Notes: generated by a model from the letters alone, not told the origin. DNA of 64,000 nucleotides from Parastagonospora avenae f. sp. tritici 18332-5 (GCA_022559985.1 JAFJTR010000030.1:248001-312000), one strand, 5' to 3'. Counted from the stretch's first letter, positions 21,029 to 34,313 are shown. Numbers and translations are program-made.

Positions 21029-24000
21029 TTGTTGTACGGTTGTATCACGGCTTTGGCATGCTATAGTGGTCATTCAATTATGGCGATCAGTAGATTCGCA
21101 GCCCAACAGCTATCATTGCTCTTCAGAAGCCACATATCCACAGCAACAATTATAGAAACATCTCTGGGGCTGCAAGGTTTCATTCCCCATAAATTGCAAG
21201 CGAAGGTATACCACACATTGTGCATATATATCATGGGAAAAATCCCATACTTCATCCTTTGGGAATCGGTCCTTTAGTGGTTTCCCTGCAGATTCACGTC
21301 ATCTTCACGCAAATGCCCCTCTTCTCTTCCTCGCCCAAGACTCCTGCCGTCTCGAGTCGCAGCGAGATACCCGTTGTCCACCAGTGAGCGGATGCATCAA
21401 TATATTGAGGATGTCGAAGCAGGCAATGATAAACCCTCGCTTGAATTCCTCGCCTCACCTTCCACCCTTCCCACCAGCGGAATTAGGTCTTCTCCAGTGG
21501 TTCCCACCAAAAACTCTGAACCTGGGAGGCAGTTTTCTGTCATGTCATAAGCCTCCACCTGTGGCGGTGCGCTCTGATCCTCTCTAAACTCTAAAGCCTG
21601 GTAGCTTTGTTACATTTCGGTATCAGGTCGTCTTGGTGACAATATCACTCTGTTCCCAGCCTCAACCCCACTGTGTATACTTCCGCGCGCTTCGCAACCT
21701 CACCTCCCCGACCCTGGACCTGGTCTCTAAAGCTCCGGATACGACTGACCCCACTGCACACATCATCGCGTTCCAGGTACGCGAGCCAGGACATCCCGGG
21801 TTGTAAGGCACCTCTCCATGTCTGGGAATCCTCACGAATGGCCCAAAGCAGTTCACGTACACCGCTCGACTCGGCAATATTGGACCGAAGCCTCGCGTCC
21901 CGATGCGTCATATCGACACATCTTGTGCCTACGCTCCTCCCTCGAAAAGCGCATGGGAATGTTGATACAGGCACATCCCCGAGCGGAGACGCTCTGACTA
22001 CGCAAGTGCCCATCGGTACCGACCTTTTTCTTTTCCATTGACCGCAAAAGGACCGAACCATATTGAGCGATCCGATCACCGCGCCGTCGGAAGGATCTCC
22101 TTTGCATCCCAATGCCCGGGGAAGGGGACAAGCTCAGCTCATCAGCTCATCTTGGTGTTGACCGTCAGATAGCGGAGGAAAAAGCAAGCTTGGCATTTCT
22201 TCGATTACGCCTACTTTTCTTGCTGGCCGCGCGCATTGATGCCCTAAATCAGTCTGCGAAAGATTCCAAAGAACGTTCACTGCGACCTACGTCGATGGAC
22301 CCCCAGCTTAGCACCATCAACGTGGCTCCTGTAGGTACGCATCCACCCTGGTCAGCCAACCGGCAGTATTCCGTGAAGGCGTCAGCGGCGCTCATGCAAA
22401 GCAGCGTACATTGTCACTGTGCCACACCTGTGCTGATTCGCTGCCTTGCCTGCACACATGCATTTTGACTCGTCGGCGGGTGTCTAAGCGAGATAACGCA
22501 CGCGCATGCATCTGGCAGGACATTCGGTAGCGAAAGTGATGCTGTGCCTCTGGTTTTAGCCGGTGCGGTTGCGGGATTGTGGCTTGACTATGATGGGAAG
22601 CTGGGTAATGCGAGATCGCAATGGGCCGAATGTGAGATCTTAGGGGGATGACCCTTATGGCTTTCTCGTGTTCTTGCGACTCGCGAGCACGGTGGAAGGT
22701 CGCACGAGTGGAGGTGTGACGTGGGATCCGCACTTGGGATCATGGGATGAGAAAAAACAAGTGGAGCGCGATTGCATGTCCTGGGCCCATCTGAAACGCA
22801 TTATGGCTGATCAGGAGCTTCACCTGACATCTGCCATCTCAAATCGCACACCGACACAGCGCTGGACCGAACATCCGGTAAATCTACCTCCGTAATGCTT
22901 TTTGATTGCTGCATCGAATTTATGTGATTTGGATGCGAAAGCGTCACCATGGGCGACTCGAATGCGCGACTAGGAACGGAAATTGCTCATTATGCCCTTG
23001 AAGGCGCGCAAGCCAAGAGCGATGGTGTGAGAACGCGTCGGGGTTCACTCCACCAGATTGCGGATATCTTGCTAGGATCGGTGCAATTACCGGTCGTCCT
23101 TTTTGCACTTCGAACGATGCGATGCGCTTCCTTTGTGTGTGTTGTTGGTGTCCTTCGTCGGACCGTCGTGCACGCTCTGGCGCGTCCTCTGCGCTCAGAC
23201 GTGATCACCAGAATGTCGACATCCCCTTCTTGAAGCGGTACGATATGGCAATCTCCGCATCGAAAAGAGCCCGGTCTAGACCTTTCAGCAAGTGTTGCAT
23301 TGGAACGTACCCTCAGCTTGTGATCACGGTATGGAGTATTTTCCGTGTCGGAGTGGAGCCCGGATGGTAAACGGCTTGACACATAACATCTGTCACAAAC
23401 GATCGTCTCTGGCTTTAATTGCACGTCCGGTCACTCGGTGACAGCCAGTTGCAAGCCAAGTGGAGCGGAAGTCTAGACTTTCGGTCATCTCGGTGAATGT
23501 GTGCGAGGCTGTCTGCTGAAAGTGCGGAGCAGTTCAGCTCGAACACATTTGCCAAGACAAATACGTAGCTGTGGCTGTGCTTCCCGTAGAGAGGGGTCTA
23601 TCTAAACAGTATCTCCAATCTTTCTATCGATAGTTCACTTGCAGCAAAGATCTACTGCTCCTGCGTTGACTCATCGCTCTGATGTGGCACATACTCCGGG
23701 CAGTCGTGCCGTGTGCTACAAGATGTGGCGAATGCAATGATGCTCGTATCGCCACTGTGGCGGAATGCAATTGAAGTAGGAATTGTGGTTGTCGATCATG
23801 CATATGATTGGCCCATCATTAACGGCCCTTCCTACCATATCACTAAACATAGACTCTTGGAAGCATTTGATTGATGGATAGTCCAACGGTTCGAAGGGTT
23901 TCCTTCCTGTTCCAGGTGGTCGGTAGAAATTGTAGTACGCGTCTCCTGCGGGTCAGTTGTAATGTTATTGTAAGGCCTTCGGGGTCCACGATGATTCTGT

Positions 24001-25450
24001 TCCACATGTAGTCGGTGGCGATATTCTTGACAGCTCGCAAACATTTCCTTTCCTCTGCTGTACTGAGGCAAGTGGCCACGTGGAACCTTGCATATGCTCA
24101 GGACGGCACAACAGTAGACATCTCCGATGTTGCATGCCACGAATGCATCATTTAGGTTTCGAGGCTAATCGCCCACCGTCGGAGTTACTGCAGCAGTTCG
24201 CGTTCATTTGCCATCATGGAACGCTCACTCACTCATCTCTAATGAGCTGGCTAGAGAGCCGTTGCCTCTCGTCCGTTGACTGTGTGCCTTATTGACGCCG
24301 TCGGTTTCATGTCGCGACTACGCGGTGTAACCAAAGAAGCTCCGAGGAGCCAAGTCGCCCTCCGCCTCTTCGACCGTGTACGCTTCACTTCCTTTCGAGG
24401 AAGTGCTGACATTTGACAACGCATCTGCTCCAGAGCCGCTCTTGCAGGTCCTTGTCGATAGCACCATAGTGTAGTTGCGATTTGATTTGCTGTGAGCTTC
24501 ATGTAGCATGACATCAGACGGATCGCACCAAGCTAGCGCAGTGCCGGGATACATTTGGCGATCGTTCTTCGGCTACAGCTGCCAACCAGCCACCTCGTTC
24601 TATGTGATCTAGGGTCCCTTCCCAAGATGTGGATAGCGGACCGATATGTTTTTGGTCGAGGCGGTCAGAGTGCGACTTCTTGACGTTTCGAGCGAAGGAA
24701 AAAAGGACATGCTGGTCGATTATTACGGAGGCCGTGCATAATCACTCCGCTGACGCGCGAATTCCTTGCGTCGGTAGTTGTGCGAAATGTAACTGCCCTG
24801 AGTCGTGCCAGCGCCTAGCGTCGCACATGCTGATTAGAGTCTGCATGGGCAAATGTTGGGAAAATGCAAGTCCGTTCGATCCAGTCACTATAGCATTTAG
24901 CACAATGAAAATGTTACGTCTGAAACTGCACTGAGTCGCGTGCATGAGAGAGAAAATGTGCAGCGGTTATGCTATGTATGCCACAAAACTTTACATTGTG
25001 ACTTGAAGGAGATAGAATAATCTCTAAGGGTCATTGGACTCTGCTTTCTGTGTGTACTTCAGTAGAAAAATTACAGCTCCGTTCCTATCGTGTATATAGT
25101 AATCGCTGCATTCCACCATGCATACGAATCAGATCGTGACTTCCAATCTTAAGCCGCTGGAAAATGTGAGGATATAATGGGTATCTTGGTCAAACCAGAA
25201 AAGAAGAGTAAGGCGCGATGTATCAACATAAGGAAGAAAAGGCCCAGGAGCGGGCGTGGTATCTCCAAAATTGGCAACGCCGAAGGGAAGGAAATTGTGT
25301 CGGGCGATGGCCGGATAGAATTAAGCCTGGCACAGCAGTGCACGGCCCTGGCCAAACGCGCGAATAGTACAAAGTCATTATGATGGGTCGTGAAAGGATC
25401 TCGAAGTCCGAGAAGATGCGGTAGGTGTCCTTTGCGCATAGAGTAGACAG
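21029..25450. other. 4.4-kb stretch without a supportable gene
   Basis: Between the CENP-K-like gene and the stop of the CP2 factor. Six-frame reading gives only scattered open frames under about 155 codons (for example 21645-22112 on the minus strand), Arg/Ser-rich and without domains or plausible splice partners. No terminal repeats, transposase motifs or tRNA-like folds were seen, and base composition looks close to that of the rest of the window, so strong RIP decay is not obvious by eye. It may hold long 3' flanks, non-coding transcripts or very old relics. Confidence 0.5.
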
Positions 25451-28211
25451 CTAGAAAAGCAAACGTAACTCGTAGCCTGATGAGTGTACATTCTCGGTGA
25501 CGCTGATGTCGCCATCGACCTGGATGTCCGTAGGACCAGCATCCCATTCTCGCTTCAGTTGATGTACCGGAGGCGTGCCGATTTCGTGGAACTCGGCGGT
25601 CATATCCTGCTGCTCTGGTATGGCATTGATAGCATCGTCGTCCATGAAAATCTGTAGGCCCTTCTGGTTGACACGAACTGTGCGTGTCACTTTCGTTGGT
25701 TCGATGTTGATCTTCATTGCGATGCCACTGACAAGCGCTTTCACGGTACGTTCCATGAGGTATACGGCACGGAAGTAGTTGTCATCGGGCTGTCGTCCTG
25801 CGATTCTTGGTTGCACGAAAAAGCATGCCACTAGAGCGCATAGGTTAGCACAGTGTTTCACGACAGGGGTTCGGAAGACATACCTGGTTTTAGCATAGGC
25901 TCGGGTGGGGGCTGATAGGTCTGGTCAACGCCCAGAGCTTCAATCCAGCCTGAAAGTGCGTGGTCGTCCGCGTATGGTCTCTGCACTTTGGTAGGTACGT
26001 CGGCGCCTCCATGCAGAGTGACTGGCATACCCTTGAGGTCTCCCGTGGCTGTCTGCGGAAGATTTCTCCACTCATTCGATGACATTCGCGAGGGAGGCTG
26101 GAAGGGCTTGGGACGCTGAAAGGTAGATCCTCGTCGCTTATCCGAGGGAATCGACTGCGAACTCGGGGTTGGTGACACGATCGATGATGCGCCCGTATGT
26201 GTGCTTTGTCCTTCCCACATCTGCGGCTCGGCAGCGGTATCGAGTTTGGTCAACTCTTGAGGGCTGGACACCAGCTGAACAGGATGGAGGTCGGGGTCAT
26301 CCTGCTCGTCGCCTTGCAAGTACAGTACGCTTACAGGCCTGGTCGAGCTGAACATGTCTTGTAAAGAGGCCAGTTTGATGTGCAAGTCCTCTTCAGCCGG
26401 AGCGCGCTGTCCGGAGTTTGAGCTGGCGGAAGACATTGACCAAGTCCTCTTGTGCTTTGGTACCTTGCCGGGTCGTGTACTGGCGCTGCCTTTGGATATC
26501 GAGCTGCTGCGTTTGCGCTTTCCGAAGTCCTTCATTCCAGACTCCACTTGTGCGATTTGCTGCTTCAGCTTGTCTATCGTCTTCTTTACATGGGCAACGT
26601 CGTTCGACAATTTTCGCTCGGCCCCGTGGTCTCGGAAGAGTTTGACCTTACAGAAGCAGAGTTCGGCGTCTAGGCTTCCTTGCGGTGATCCGACAACTTC
26701 TGAGATAAGCTCTGTCTTTGCGCAGAGGCGGACGGGGATGCCCTTCACACCTTTCGAGTGGCTGAAGTCGGTAGACAAGAAGTTGAATCGAACTGCCAAC
26801 GAACATTCGGGAGAAGTGTTTTGAACAGGTGTCCATGTGACGACGAAGCCGTCGAAAGAAGATGACTCGATCTCGACACGAGGTCGGCCCTGCACTTCGC
26901 CGCCGCCAACTTGGCTGGGGTCCACAAACTCAACAGCCTGTAGGCGGCCACCGCGCTGATGAGCTTCATTCGTTCCGCGGCCCTCCTTCCAGAGTTGCCA
27001 ACAAGCAGCCGGTCGTTGACGCTGTTGCTCATCCTCGAAGGAAATACGAATAAAAGATCTGTATTTCAGAGGGCCTGAGGATGTTTGGGCAGGAGCCGTG
27101 TCTACTAACGAGATGGAATACGCTTGTCCTTTGTTGAGATAGGTGACTGGCACTTCGTCGGACGACTTAATCATTGCAGTAGGCGCGTTCAGGGTGACGT
27201 GATACCGGAAGTTTTGGTCTGATGAAGGGGGCGGCGCTTGGACTGCAGCGGCAAGGTTATCTTGGTACGAATGGCCCGCGAAGCCGATCAAGGGCGACTG
27301 CTCCTGCATCTCGATATCCGTAACCATGTTGTCCATGGGAGAGTCTTCGTGATGGGGTTGCGCCAAAGAGCCATGGTCGAAAGCGGACGGCGCGTGAGTG
27401 AACTGGTGCGGAGCGAAGGCCTGGGCATGCTGGGCCTGGAGACCAAAGGGATTGATATTTTGGAATTGGTGCTGTGCTGCGATAGCGTGAGGGTTGAAGC
27501 CATGAAGGTGTGGTGTTGGCGCAGTCTGGCCAGCATGGACCCCTCCTTCCGAGGTGGGTAGCGAAAGTGGTGTTCCTAGGCCGAAGCTGAAGCCGGGAGT
27601 GTGCAGATCTCCCGCCTGGCTGTGATAGAGCGTGTTGGTGCCGCCCGGCGTCGGTGTGTAGTAGCCAGGAGGTTGGTTTGCAAAAGAAGTGAATGCAAAG
27701 CTGTTGGGGTCAAGCAGAGATGGAGTGAACCTCCAAGGCTGATCGCTCCCACGCGGCGTCGGATCCTGGTCCTTGATATCATCGTGGTCGCCGGCATGTC
27801 TGAAGCAGACCCTAGTTAGCATCTCGCATGGAATAACTTCGTGGCTACGTTGCACGTCCAGCAGGACACACTGTTACAAGCAGTGGGTGCGGGAGGGTTG
27901 CGCAGACACCATGTGGAGATACATACCGAGGGGGGTGTGCGACATCTAGCGCATCTGTAAGAGAGTGGCCTGATGGCCCAGCGACCGAGTGCGATCGCTG
28001 TGCGAGGTGCGGAAAGGAAGACTTGAAAGACTCTAGGAGTTCCTCATGCGGCTTCTGCGAATTCGTCCTGAATGGCGGTCAGTCAGGTCAGCCTAGGTAC
28101 CAGGGCGGCTCAACACCAAACGCGACGCGCGAACATCACAGCACGCTGATATGGCGGGCGCCAATAGAGGGGGGAGCGCAACAGGGGGGAAACGTACCGG
28201 TTGCGAAACAT
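25451..28211 (-). CDS. Grainyhead/CP2-family transcription factor
   Basis: Four exons: 28211-28198 (14 nt, MFRNR start), 28067-27927, 27799-25884 and 25830-25451, in phase throughout, giving 816 residues. The tiny first exon was located by its GTACGT donor and by the MFRN start that I recall from this fungal family. The N-terminus is Gln/His/Pro-rich. The CP2 DNA-binding core spans about 255-480 (FRYHVTLNAPTAMI, VPVTYLNKGQAYSISLVD, RSFIRISFEDEQQRQ, VRFNFLSTDFSHSKGVKG, ELCFCKVKLFRDHGAERKL). A basic stretch (FGKRKRSSS) follows, and a C-terminal domain sits in the last exon. Homologues include Neurospora csp-2, needed for conidial separation and cell-wall remodelling; that function is transferred by homology. 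Confidence 0.88.
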
Positions 28212-30629
28212 CGCGGATGAGCTCGAGGGGAGAGAGCAAGAAGTGAGGTTGGCGCATTGAGAAGCAGGATTGAAGTCAGGATATTGGGGAGGCTTTGATA
28301 GAAGTGGTTATGGGACGGAGCAGCCTTCCAAGAGGGTCAAGCCAACGTCAAGCCACAGGGCTTTAGTACACGCCCGGAGCTTCCACGGGCCTGCCTGACA
28401 TGGGCTGCAAAAGGCGCGTGGCATCGGAAACGAGCAGTGGGGTCGACGGTCTAGCCAGACTGAATCCGCGCTGTAATTTTGCGGCGGCCTCAGACGTCTC
28501 GTCTGCAGCTACTCTCTACCTAACACTCGTTCCATACAAACCCTACAGATCAGCCGGAGCCGTCTTGCACAGCCACTTGCCCTACGACAGCCGCGAGCCG
28601 GCCAGACTCTGCGCTGCCGTATAAGGTGGTGATTGTCGCTGCACCTGTCGCCATCCCGCGCCCAAGAGCGCAAATCCCGCCCTGGGGCTTGTTGCATCGA
28701 TCCCAAGCCGTTGTTTCTCGAATCCACAGGAGCCACACCAGTGCGCGTGCGAGGCTTGTGTGGCTCGTCCGTTCCACCCGTGCCCGTGTCGAGCGCATCG
28801 TATTTTACTTCCACCATACCCGCTAGGCCCTCTTGGAATCAACAAACCCCCCAGCGGCGCGTACCGTATGCGTTATGACATGTGCCGGCCATCCTCGTCC
28901 CCATGGTCGGACGAGCCTCGAGCGTCCCTGGTCATTGCAGTTTCCACACGCAGCACTGCGCTATGCCGCGGGCCCAATGAGGCCACAGACCAGCTTCCAC
29001 CCCTACCGCCTCTCCGTTCTCTCATGCTTCCGCCGCGTTTCCCCTGCGTATGAGCAGAAGATGGGCGACGAGGATGCCTCCCCGCTAATTCGTCAAAGGA
29101 TAACCTCCCGTAATCAGCCGTTGGCGCCGTAGCGCTTGCAATGGCCATCTCGCCCGTTGCACGCCTAGTCGGAAGAGTTAATTCTTACCGTTGTTCTGTT
29201 GCTGTCAAGCCGAAATTAAGGAGTCGTTAGCGAGCGCTTTCCCGAAATCAGAGGCCATGGAACTGTTTCGATCGATTGATGGCTTTCGTCATAATCGCAA
29301 TGCGTGCGTCGCTGATGAAACAACAGTCGCCAATTGACTTTGCGGCGACGACAGCATCGACCCGACATGTCCACGATTAGTGTCACACCGGAATGCTGGT
29401 TGCTGCATGTACCAGAGAGACCCGTGCGCAATGGTGAAGCTAGCGACAATCAACCGTTAAAGAAGCGGAGAAAGCCATGCAGGCATGTCTGTGTAAAAAT
29501 AAGTGTGGCATTGTGGCAAATCTGACGTTGACAGCGGTCGATCACCGACGTTCAGGAAGGGATTGCACATCATCACGCGGGTGAATTCTGGAGTCGCTGC
29601 TCGAGTAGGAAAGTGATCGCTACTGTGCCACAGTGGCGTAAAAAACTCGTTCGAGCCTAGTAGCTGTGGCGTGGCGAAAGGTACTCGTCAGCTTCTGCAG
29701 GGAGTAGCGACATCAAAGAATGACCCAGAGAGAACTAGATGCTCTGAATGGGTTCATCGAAGCGCTGGGTTGTCAGAAGGAACCAGAAGCTTTGAATGAG
29801 TTCATTCATCGAACTGTTGGATTGGACTGACTAGGACCGAGTAGCGTGTCATGATCAGTCGTTCCTCCTAGGAGATGCATTAGCTACAATGAGAAGGCTA
29901 TGTGACCATTTGTGCTACGTTTGCGAAGCGACGGAGCAGAAACGCCCAGCTGTCATGGTACAGATTGTCACAAGAAAGCGTCGTAAGTGGGTGGCGATTT
30001 CGGTTCCTGAGACTCATTTCGCTTTTTCTAAGGGCGAACAAAATTTGATTACTTGCTGCAGTGGCGTTTATGCCGGGGTCCTAGAGCGTAAATCAGCATA
30101 CGTGAACATTCGATGCCCCGTCCATAGTACTTGGGCCTGCCATAGCAGATGCCGAGAGACTGTTGTCTTCTGCTGCGTGGTGAGGAGACCCGGGGTCCTG
30201 CCCTAGCATTTGGGTTCTGGGATGTTGCGTAGAGCTTGGGGCTACTGGATGAGCGACCTGATGTAACCCCCTGGACATTTTCGCGTAGTTGACAACACGC
30301 ACCAATTGACTAAACTTTGTACACGTTGCGAGGATGGCATCGAGACTTTGTAAAACGTAGCTTCGCTGGCGTATCGCTCATACGCGATGCCAAAAGTTGC
30401 TACACACTTGTTCGAAATGGTGTAAGTCTTTGCTCTCACCTGGTGCCAGACTGTCTATCTCCGGCGGCTATGCTGAGTGCTGGAACGGACAGTCATAGTC
30501 TTGTCCCTCTTTGCAGCTGATGACCTTAGTGCAATCTCCCGACAACTTCCCTCCACACACCATCCTGAACGGCTAAAATCAGTCTTTCGTCAGAGTTGAG
30601 TAAGGACCGATGAGCCGACGAGTAATGTG
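28212..30629. other. 2.4-kb intergenic region
   Basis: Upstream of the CP2 factor and downstream of the next minus-strand gene. It presumably holds the CP2 promoter. Only short open frames without domains are seen, apart from a 36-codon frame with an internal duplication at 29720. No RNA gene or transposon signature was recognised. Confidence 0.5.
29720..29830 (+). other. 36-codon open frame with internal duplication
   Basis: An ATG-to-stop frame (MTQRELDALNGFIEALG ... EALNEFIHRTVG). The DNA carries two diverged copies of a unit reading roughly CTCTGAATGGGTTCATCGAA and CTTTGAATGAGTTCATTCATCGAA, about 42-45 bp apart. Whether it is translated cannot be said. It may be only a short tandem duplication. 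Confidence 0.25.
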
Positions 30630-32777
30630 TCATCCACTCAGGTTGGGTCCGTCGTTTTCTTGTGTAAGCGGACCCATGGTGCGACTTGCTCGGAGTGACG
30701 AGGTCTTCGACGGCTTGATGGTCCTTGCTGGACTGCCTCCTTGCGACACGGGTCTCTGTTGATCTACTGAGAGACTGGAAACACCGCTGTGTACGCGGGT
30801 ACTGATGGGGCGGTCTCTTGACGACGGTGACATCTCAGCACTACGATGAGTGTTGAATGAGCTGCTTCTACTGCTCGACGATGGGCGCAGATTCACACTG
30901 TGGCTGTCCCGGAACGCTGTCAGGACGCTTGAAAGTGAGTTGTGGCGACTGTCTGCTGACTTCGCCCTGGCTGATTGCAGACTCGATACAGACCCTTCGC
31001 GGCGGACACTGCCATATACGTGCACAGGGCTGGGGATCTTTGAGGCGCTACAAGAATCCTGTTGGGTCACTGATTGCGACAGAGTCGAACCTCCTGGCGA
31101 TAGGTCGGCATTGGACTCGTGAGGATGGCCGAGGTGTCGAGGGCTGCCTGAATTTGTTGGGACATCATAATATCGCGAAGCATCGTTCTCTTTCATTTCC
31201 TCATTCAAGGCCTGGAGCTGGTCCTCCCCAGGCTCGAATGAAAAGTGTCGGCGACGCCTTTTCTCAGAGGTCAATTGTGGCTGTGACTGGAACTTGCGAA
31301 GGGTACGCTGCGGTGTCGTGTCTCCTGTGGCCGTAACCTTGTTGCCTGGGCCACCTCGTTCGGGTGCAGTATCAGATACACTAATATCGTAATCCGTTCG
31401 TTGATCAGGGACGCGTGGCTCGGACAATAAACGCATAAGACCATCAATGAACCCAGCAGTCTCGAGGCCCCGTCTCCGTGCAATTAGAGTACCAAGCTAT
31501 CACGGTAGAGTTTCAAGGTCAGTCTCTGTCCTCAAACGGAATGGCCACAGTCAGCATACCTCTCGAAGTGCAACCATGGCATCGCAATCAACAGCAACAT
31601 CCGCCATTGCCGATATTGGCGACGACATCTCGTCAGGCAAAGGATCTCCGGCACCCGAGAACCCTGATGTGACTGAGGAATCCTCGATAGAACTCGCAGT
31701 ATCGATACGACGAAGTTTTACCAGATTCATCTCGCTCTGGACTTTCCGGGAGAGCATCGGATTGAGATCGTCAGGTGGGGTGCCAACGCGAAGATCTGCA
31801 CCTGCTCTTCCAGTGAAGTGCCGGGACAAAGCAGTCATCTTGGTAGACGGTGAGGTCGAACGTTGAAGCAGTACTAAAACAGTTAGCATGGACGCAGTCC
31901 TTTACTTGAGAGCCAAATGCCGAGTGACTTGAATCTTGTACCTTGCTGACTTCTCAGTCTAATTTCAGTGTCGATCTGCTCCTGGGTCAAAAATTCGTGA
32001 TATGTTGTCGGTGTGCTGTTGGATACAGTCTTTCGATGCATGCGCTTGCGATCCAAAACACTGCCTTGCCTAGCGTTTAGGACTCTAAGATGTCGTTAAC
32101 ACGAGTGACAATGTGGATACGAAGAGACTATACCCTGCTACGCCTGTGACGCCTTGTGCAATCAATAATTCGAGACGGCGTATCTCGTCAGCATATTGAC
32201 GCTCATAGTTTGCCCAGGTTGTCTCCGACTGAAGCTGCCTCTCGCTCAACTCCTTGAGCACGACCTGCAAACGATCGATCTCGTCTCTCCGTTTGTGGTA
32301 ATCTTCGAAGATGCGGAACAGACTGTTGTTGTGCTCCGGGGGAATCGGTTTCATAGAAAAGCTGACCATGTGTGCACGTATCGATGCAATTGCAAGCTTC
32401 GGATCCGTATAGGGTTCGAACGGTAGTGGCTCTTCGCCCCAAGGCTCGGAGAACTCGGGGCCCTTGGGTGTGCTACTGAAGCTGGTGAACAACGAGGTGT
32501 ATCGAATCAGTTTGGGCTTAGAATCTCGACGTGGTGTAGAGGGCTCGGTCCGCTCAGAGAGTGCATCTTCTGTCTCTTCTACCGTAGGCGTCGCTGGCGG
32601 TGCCATCGCCGGAGTTGAAGGGCGACTTCCTTGAATCGTCTTCCGCCAACCATGGTGGCGACGTCTATCGCTTGCATCGTCGGTGGCCACCAAATGATCC
32701 AGACCTAGCTTTAGCGGCTGAAGCTCCTTGGGTTTGCTCTTCCTCTTGCGCCAGCCCACGCCTTTGTTGTCCGGCAT
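30630..32777 (-). CDS. Uncharacterised Ser-rich protein with a coiled-coil centre
   Basis: Four exons, 32777-32134, 32069-31942, 31873-31560 and 31496-30630, join in phase to 650 residues. No known domain. The start Met (MPDNKGVGWRKRKSKP) begins a basic N-terminus; then come a Pro/Ser/Thr linker, a conserved-looking segment (DPKLAIASIRAHMVSFSM, NNSLFRIFEDYHKRRDEI) and a coiled coil (RLQVVLKELSERQLQSETTW through RRLELLIAQG). Further on are ALRELGTLIARRRGLETAGF and a long Ser/Arg-rich disordered tail with many SSR/SPS motifs that could be phosphorylated. It is probably a conserved ascomycete protein of unknown role, perhaps cytoskeletal or signalling; the function is not assigned. An upstream in-frame Met at 33011 is possible but the stretch looks like leader. 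Confidence 0.65.
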
Positions 32778-34306
32778 GATGTCAATTGCTCGTTCTTTTC
32801 TGCCCGTAGCGCAGATTGCTTTGTGGATTTTGAGCGTCTGGGTGAGTGAGAAGGTGATCAAATCCTCCGCTCGAGAATGAGGCGCGGGTTCGTGATCGAA
32901 AATGCCGAGTGGCCGCGTTTGCGTGAGGAAGGAGCGGGCTGGGACGGAAAGCAGTGGCAGGTGGGATGAAAGTCGACGATCAAAACAACAACACCTCATT
33001 TTCGCCACCAACCTGCAGCTTACAATGCACAGGCGAGCTCATATCGGCACAGGTGAGAATGCGAGGGCCAGGGTCTATGCAGATATCAAAACCACGCGCA
33101 CATCTTCTGTAGCATTTGCAGCTACATCCCCGAAGTGAAAGGGACATTACGGTCACAGGCAAATGGACGTCGCAGAGAGAGGCAGAAGACTCACTATGAA
33201 TGCCATATACAGCAATCTGATTGAGAAGGCAGAAGAGATGAATGATAAGAATGGAAAAGGCGGCTCACCGACACGATCCCCCTCCTTAATGTGCGCCGCG
33301 AATACTTCCATCTCCAATACCTCAAGTCGTATCCTCGCCTCAAATTTTGACATCATCCAAGAGGAGAGAACCCAAAACTTCTCAAGTACGGCGGGAAAGA
33401 GGGGTTTTTTTTAATAACGAAGGCGCACCTCCAAGTCTCAGCATCCGGCCAAAGCAAGATCTGTCGAAGCTCTGGAAGGTCTATTGCTTTGATTAACGTA
33501 TGACGTGAATTCAAGACCACGTTCATCGGCCTCATGAAGACGCTGAGTAGAGCTGTCATGATGCCATGCGGGCACAGCTGCAGAAGCGATTGCTTTCTCG
33601 TACGAAGTCGAATAGCATGCCGATCACTACCTATTTCGGCTAGCCCACTTGGGAACCAGACATCACTCGACGCAATTCGCACTTCAACGCCGCATGCGTT
33701 GCACGTGTCTTGGATGATCTCCTACAGCAACCACATTTCTTATGATGAATCTGGCTGATCGGTACCAAGAGCCAGCCACGTGATGGCGCGCTTCGTGCAA
33801 CTTCCAAGGTTGGCGGAGATTGTCTGGGGCGCGTTTTGGTACTGTTTCATCACCACCCGGTTGCGAATACCAACTCCTAGAAGTCCTCGACGCAGTCAAC
33901 GCGCCCTGTGATTCCCAGTCACACTCCAGGAAGTTCACAAATGTAACATTTTGGTTGACGATGTTGTCTCCTCAAGTTCTGGCGGACATCAACAAAGACG
34001 GTGTGGTTTCCGGTCGTGCTCAGCACCCCAGTCCCAACCAAACCTCTCTCAAACCTGATCGCCATCTAGACCTCCAACCATGGCCACGACAAAATACCAA
34101 GGCGCTCATCTAGGCCACCTGAGGCACTTCCGACACACTGCAAAGACGTTGCGCCCCGGAAACCTTCAACCCGCACCAATCCACATCCCCGCCTGACAGG
34201 CGTGCCTAGCGCGCACATCCATGTCTTGTACTCCAGGAGCCTCAGGAACACATCCAGTCCGGTTTCAGTCCTACGTGGTTACGCGGCGGGCATAGGCTGG
34301 GCGCAG
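32778..34306. other. 1.5-kb intergenic region
   Basis: Between the start of the uncharacterised coiled-coil gene and the promoter of the secreted-peptide gene; it should carry the promoter of the former. It includes a T8 run at about 33404-33411. Open frames are short and domain-free. Confidence 0.45.
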
Positions 34307-34313
34307 TATAAAG
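34307..34313 (+). promoter_or_regulatory. Putative TATA box of the secreted-peptide gene
   Basis: TATAAAG lies 200 bp before the ATG at 34509. It is followed by a CA/CT-rich leader from about 34340 (TTCTTCACTTCAAGTCTACA), a usual fungal transcription-start context. This fits a strongly or conditionally expressed gene. Confidence 0.45.

Noticed and set aside
21645..22112. 155-codon minus-strand frame in the gene desert
   Set aside because: Composition is not protein-like over its length, and no domain or splice partner was found.
23843..24079. 78-codon minus-strand frame with protein-like composition
   Set aside because: Reads somewhat naturally, but no family, leader or neighbouring exon supports it.
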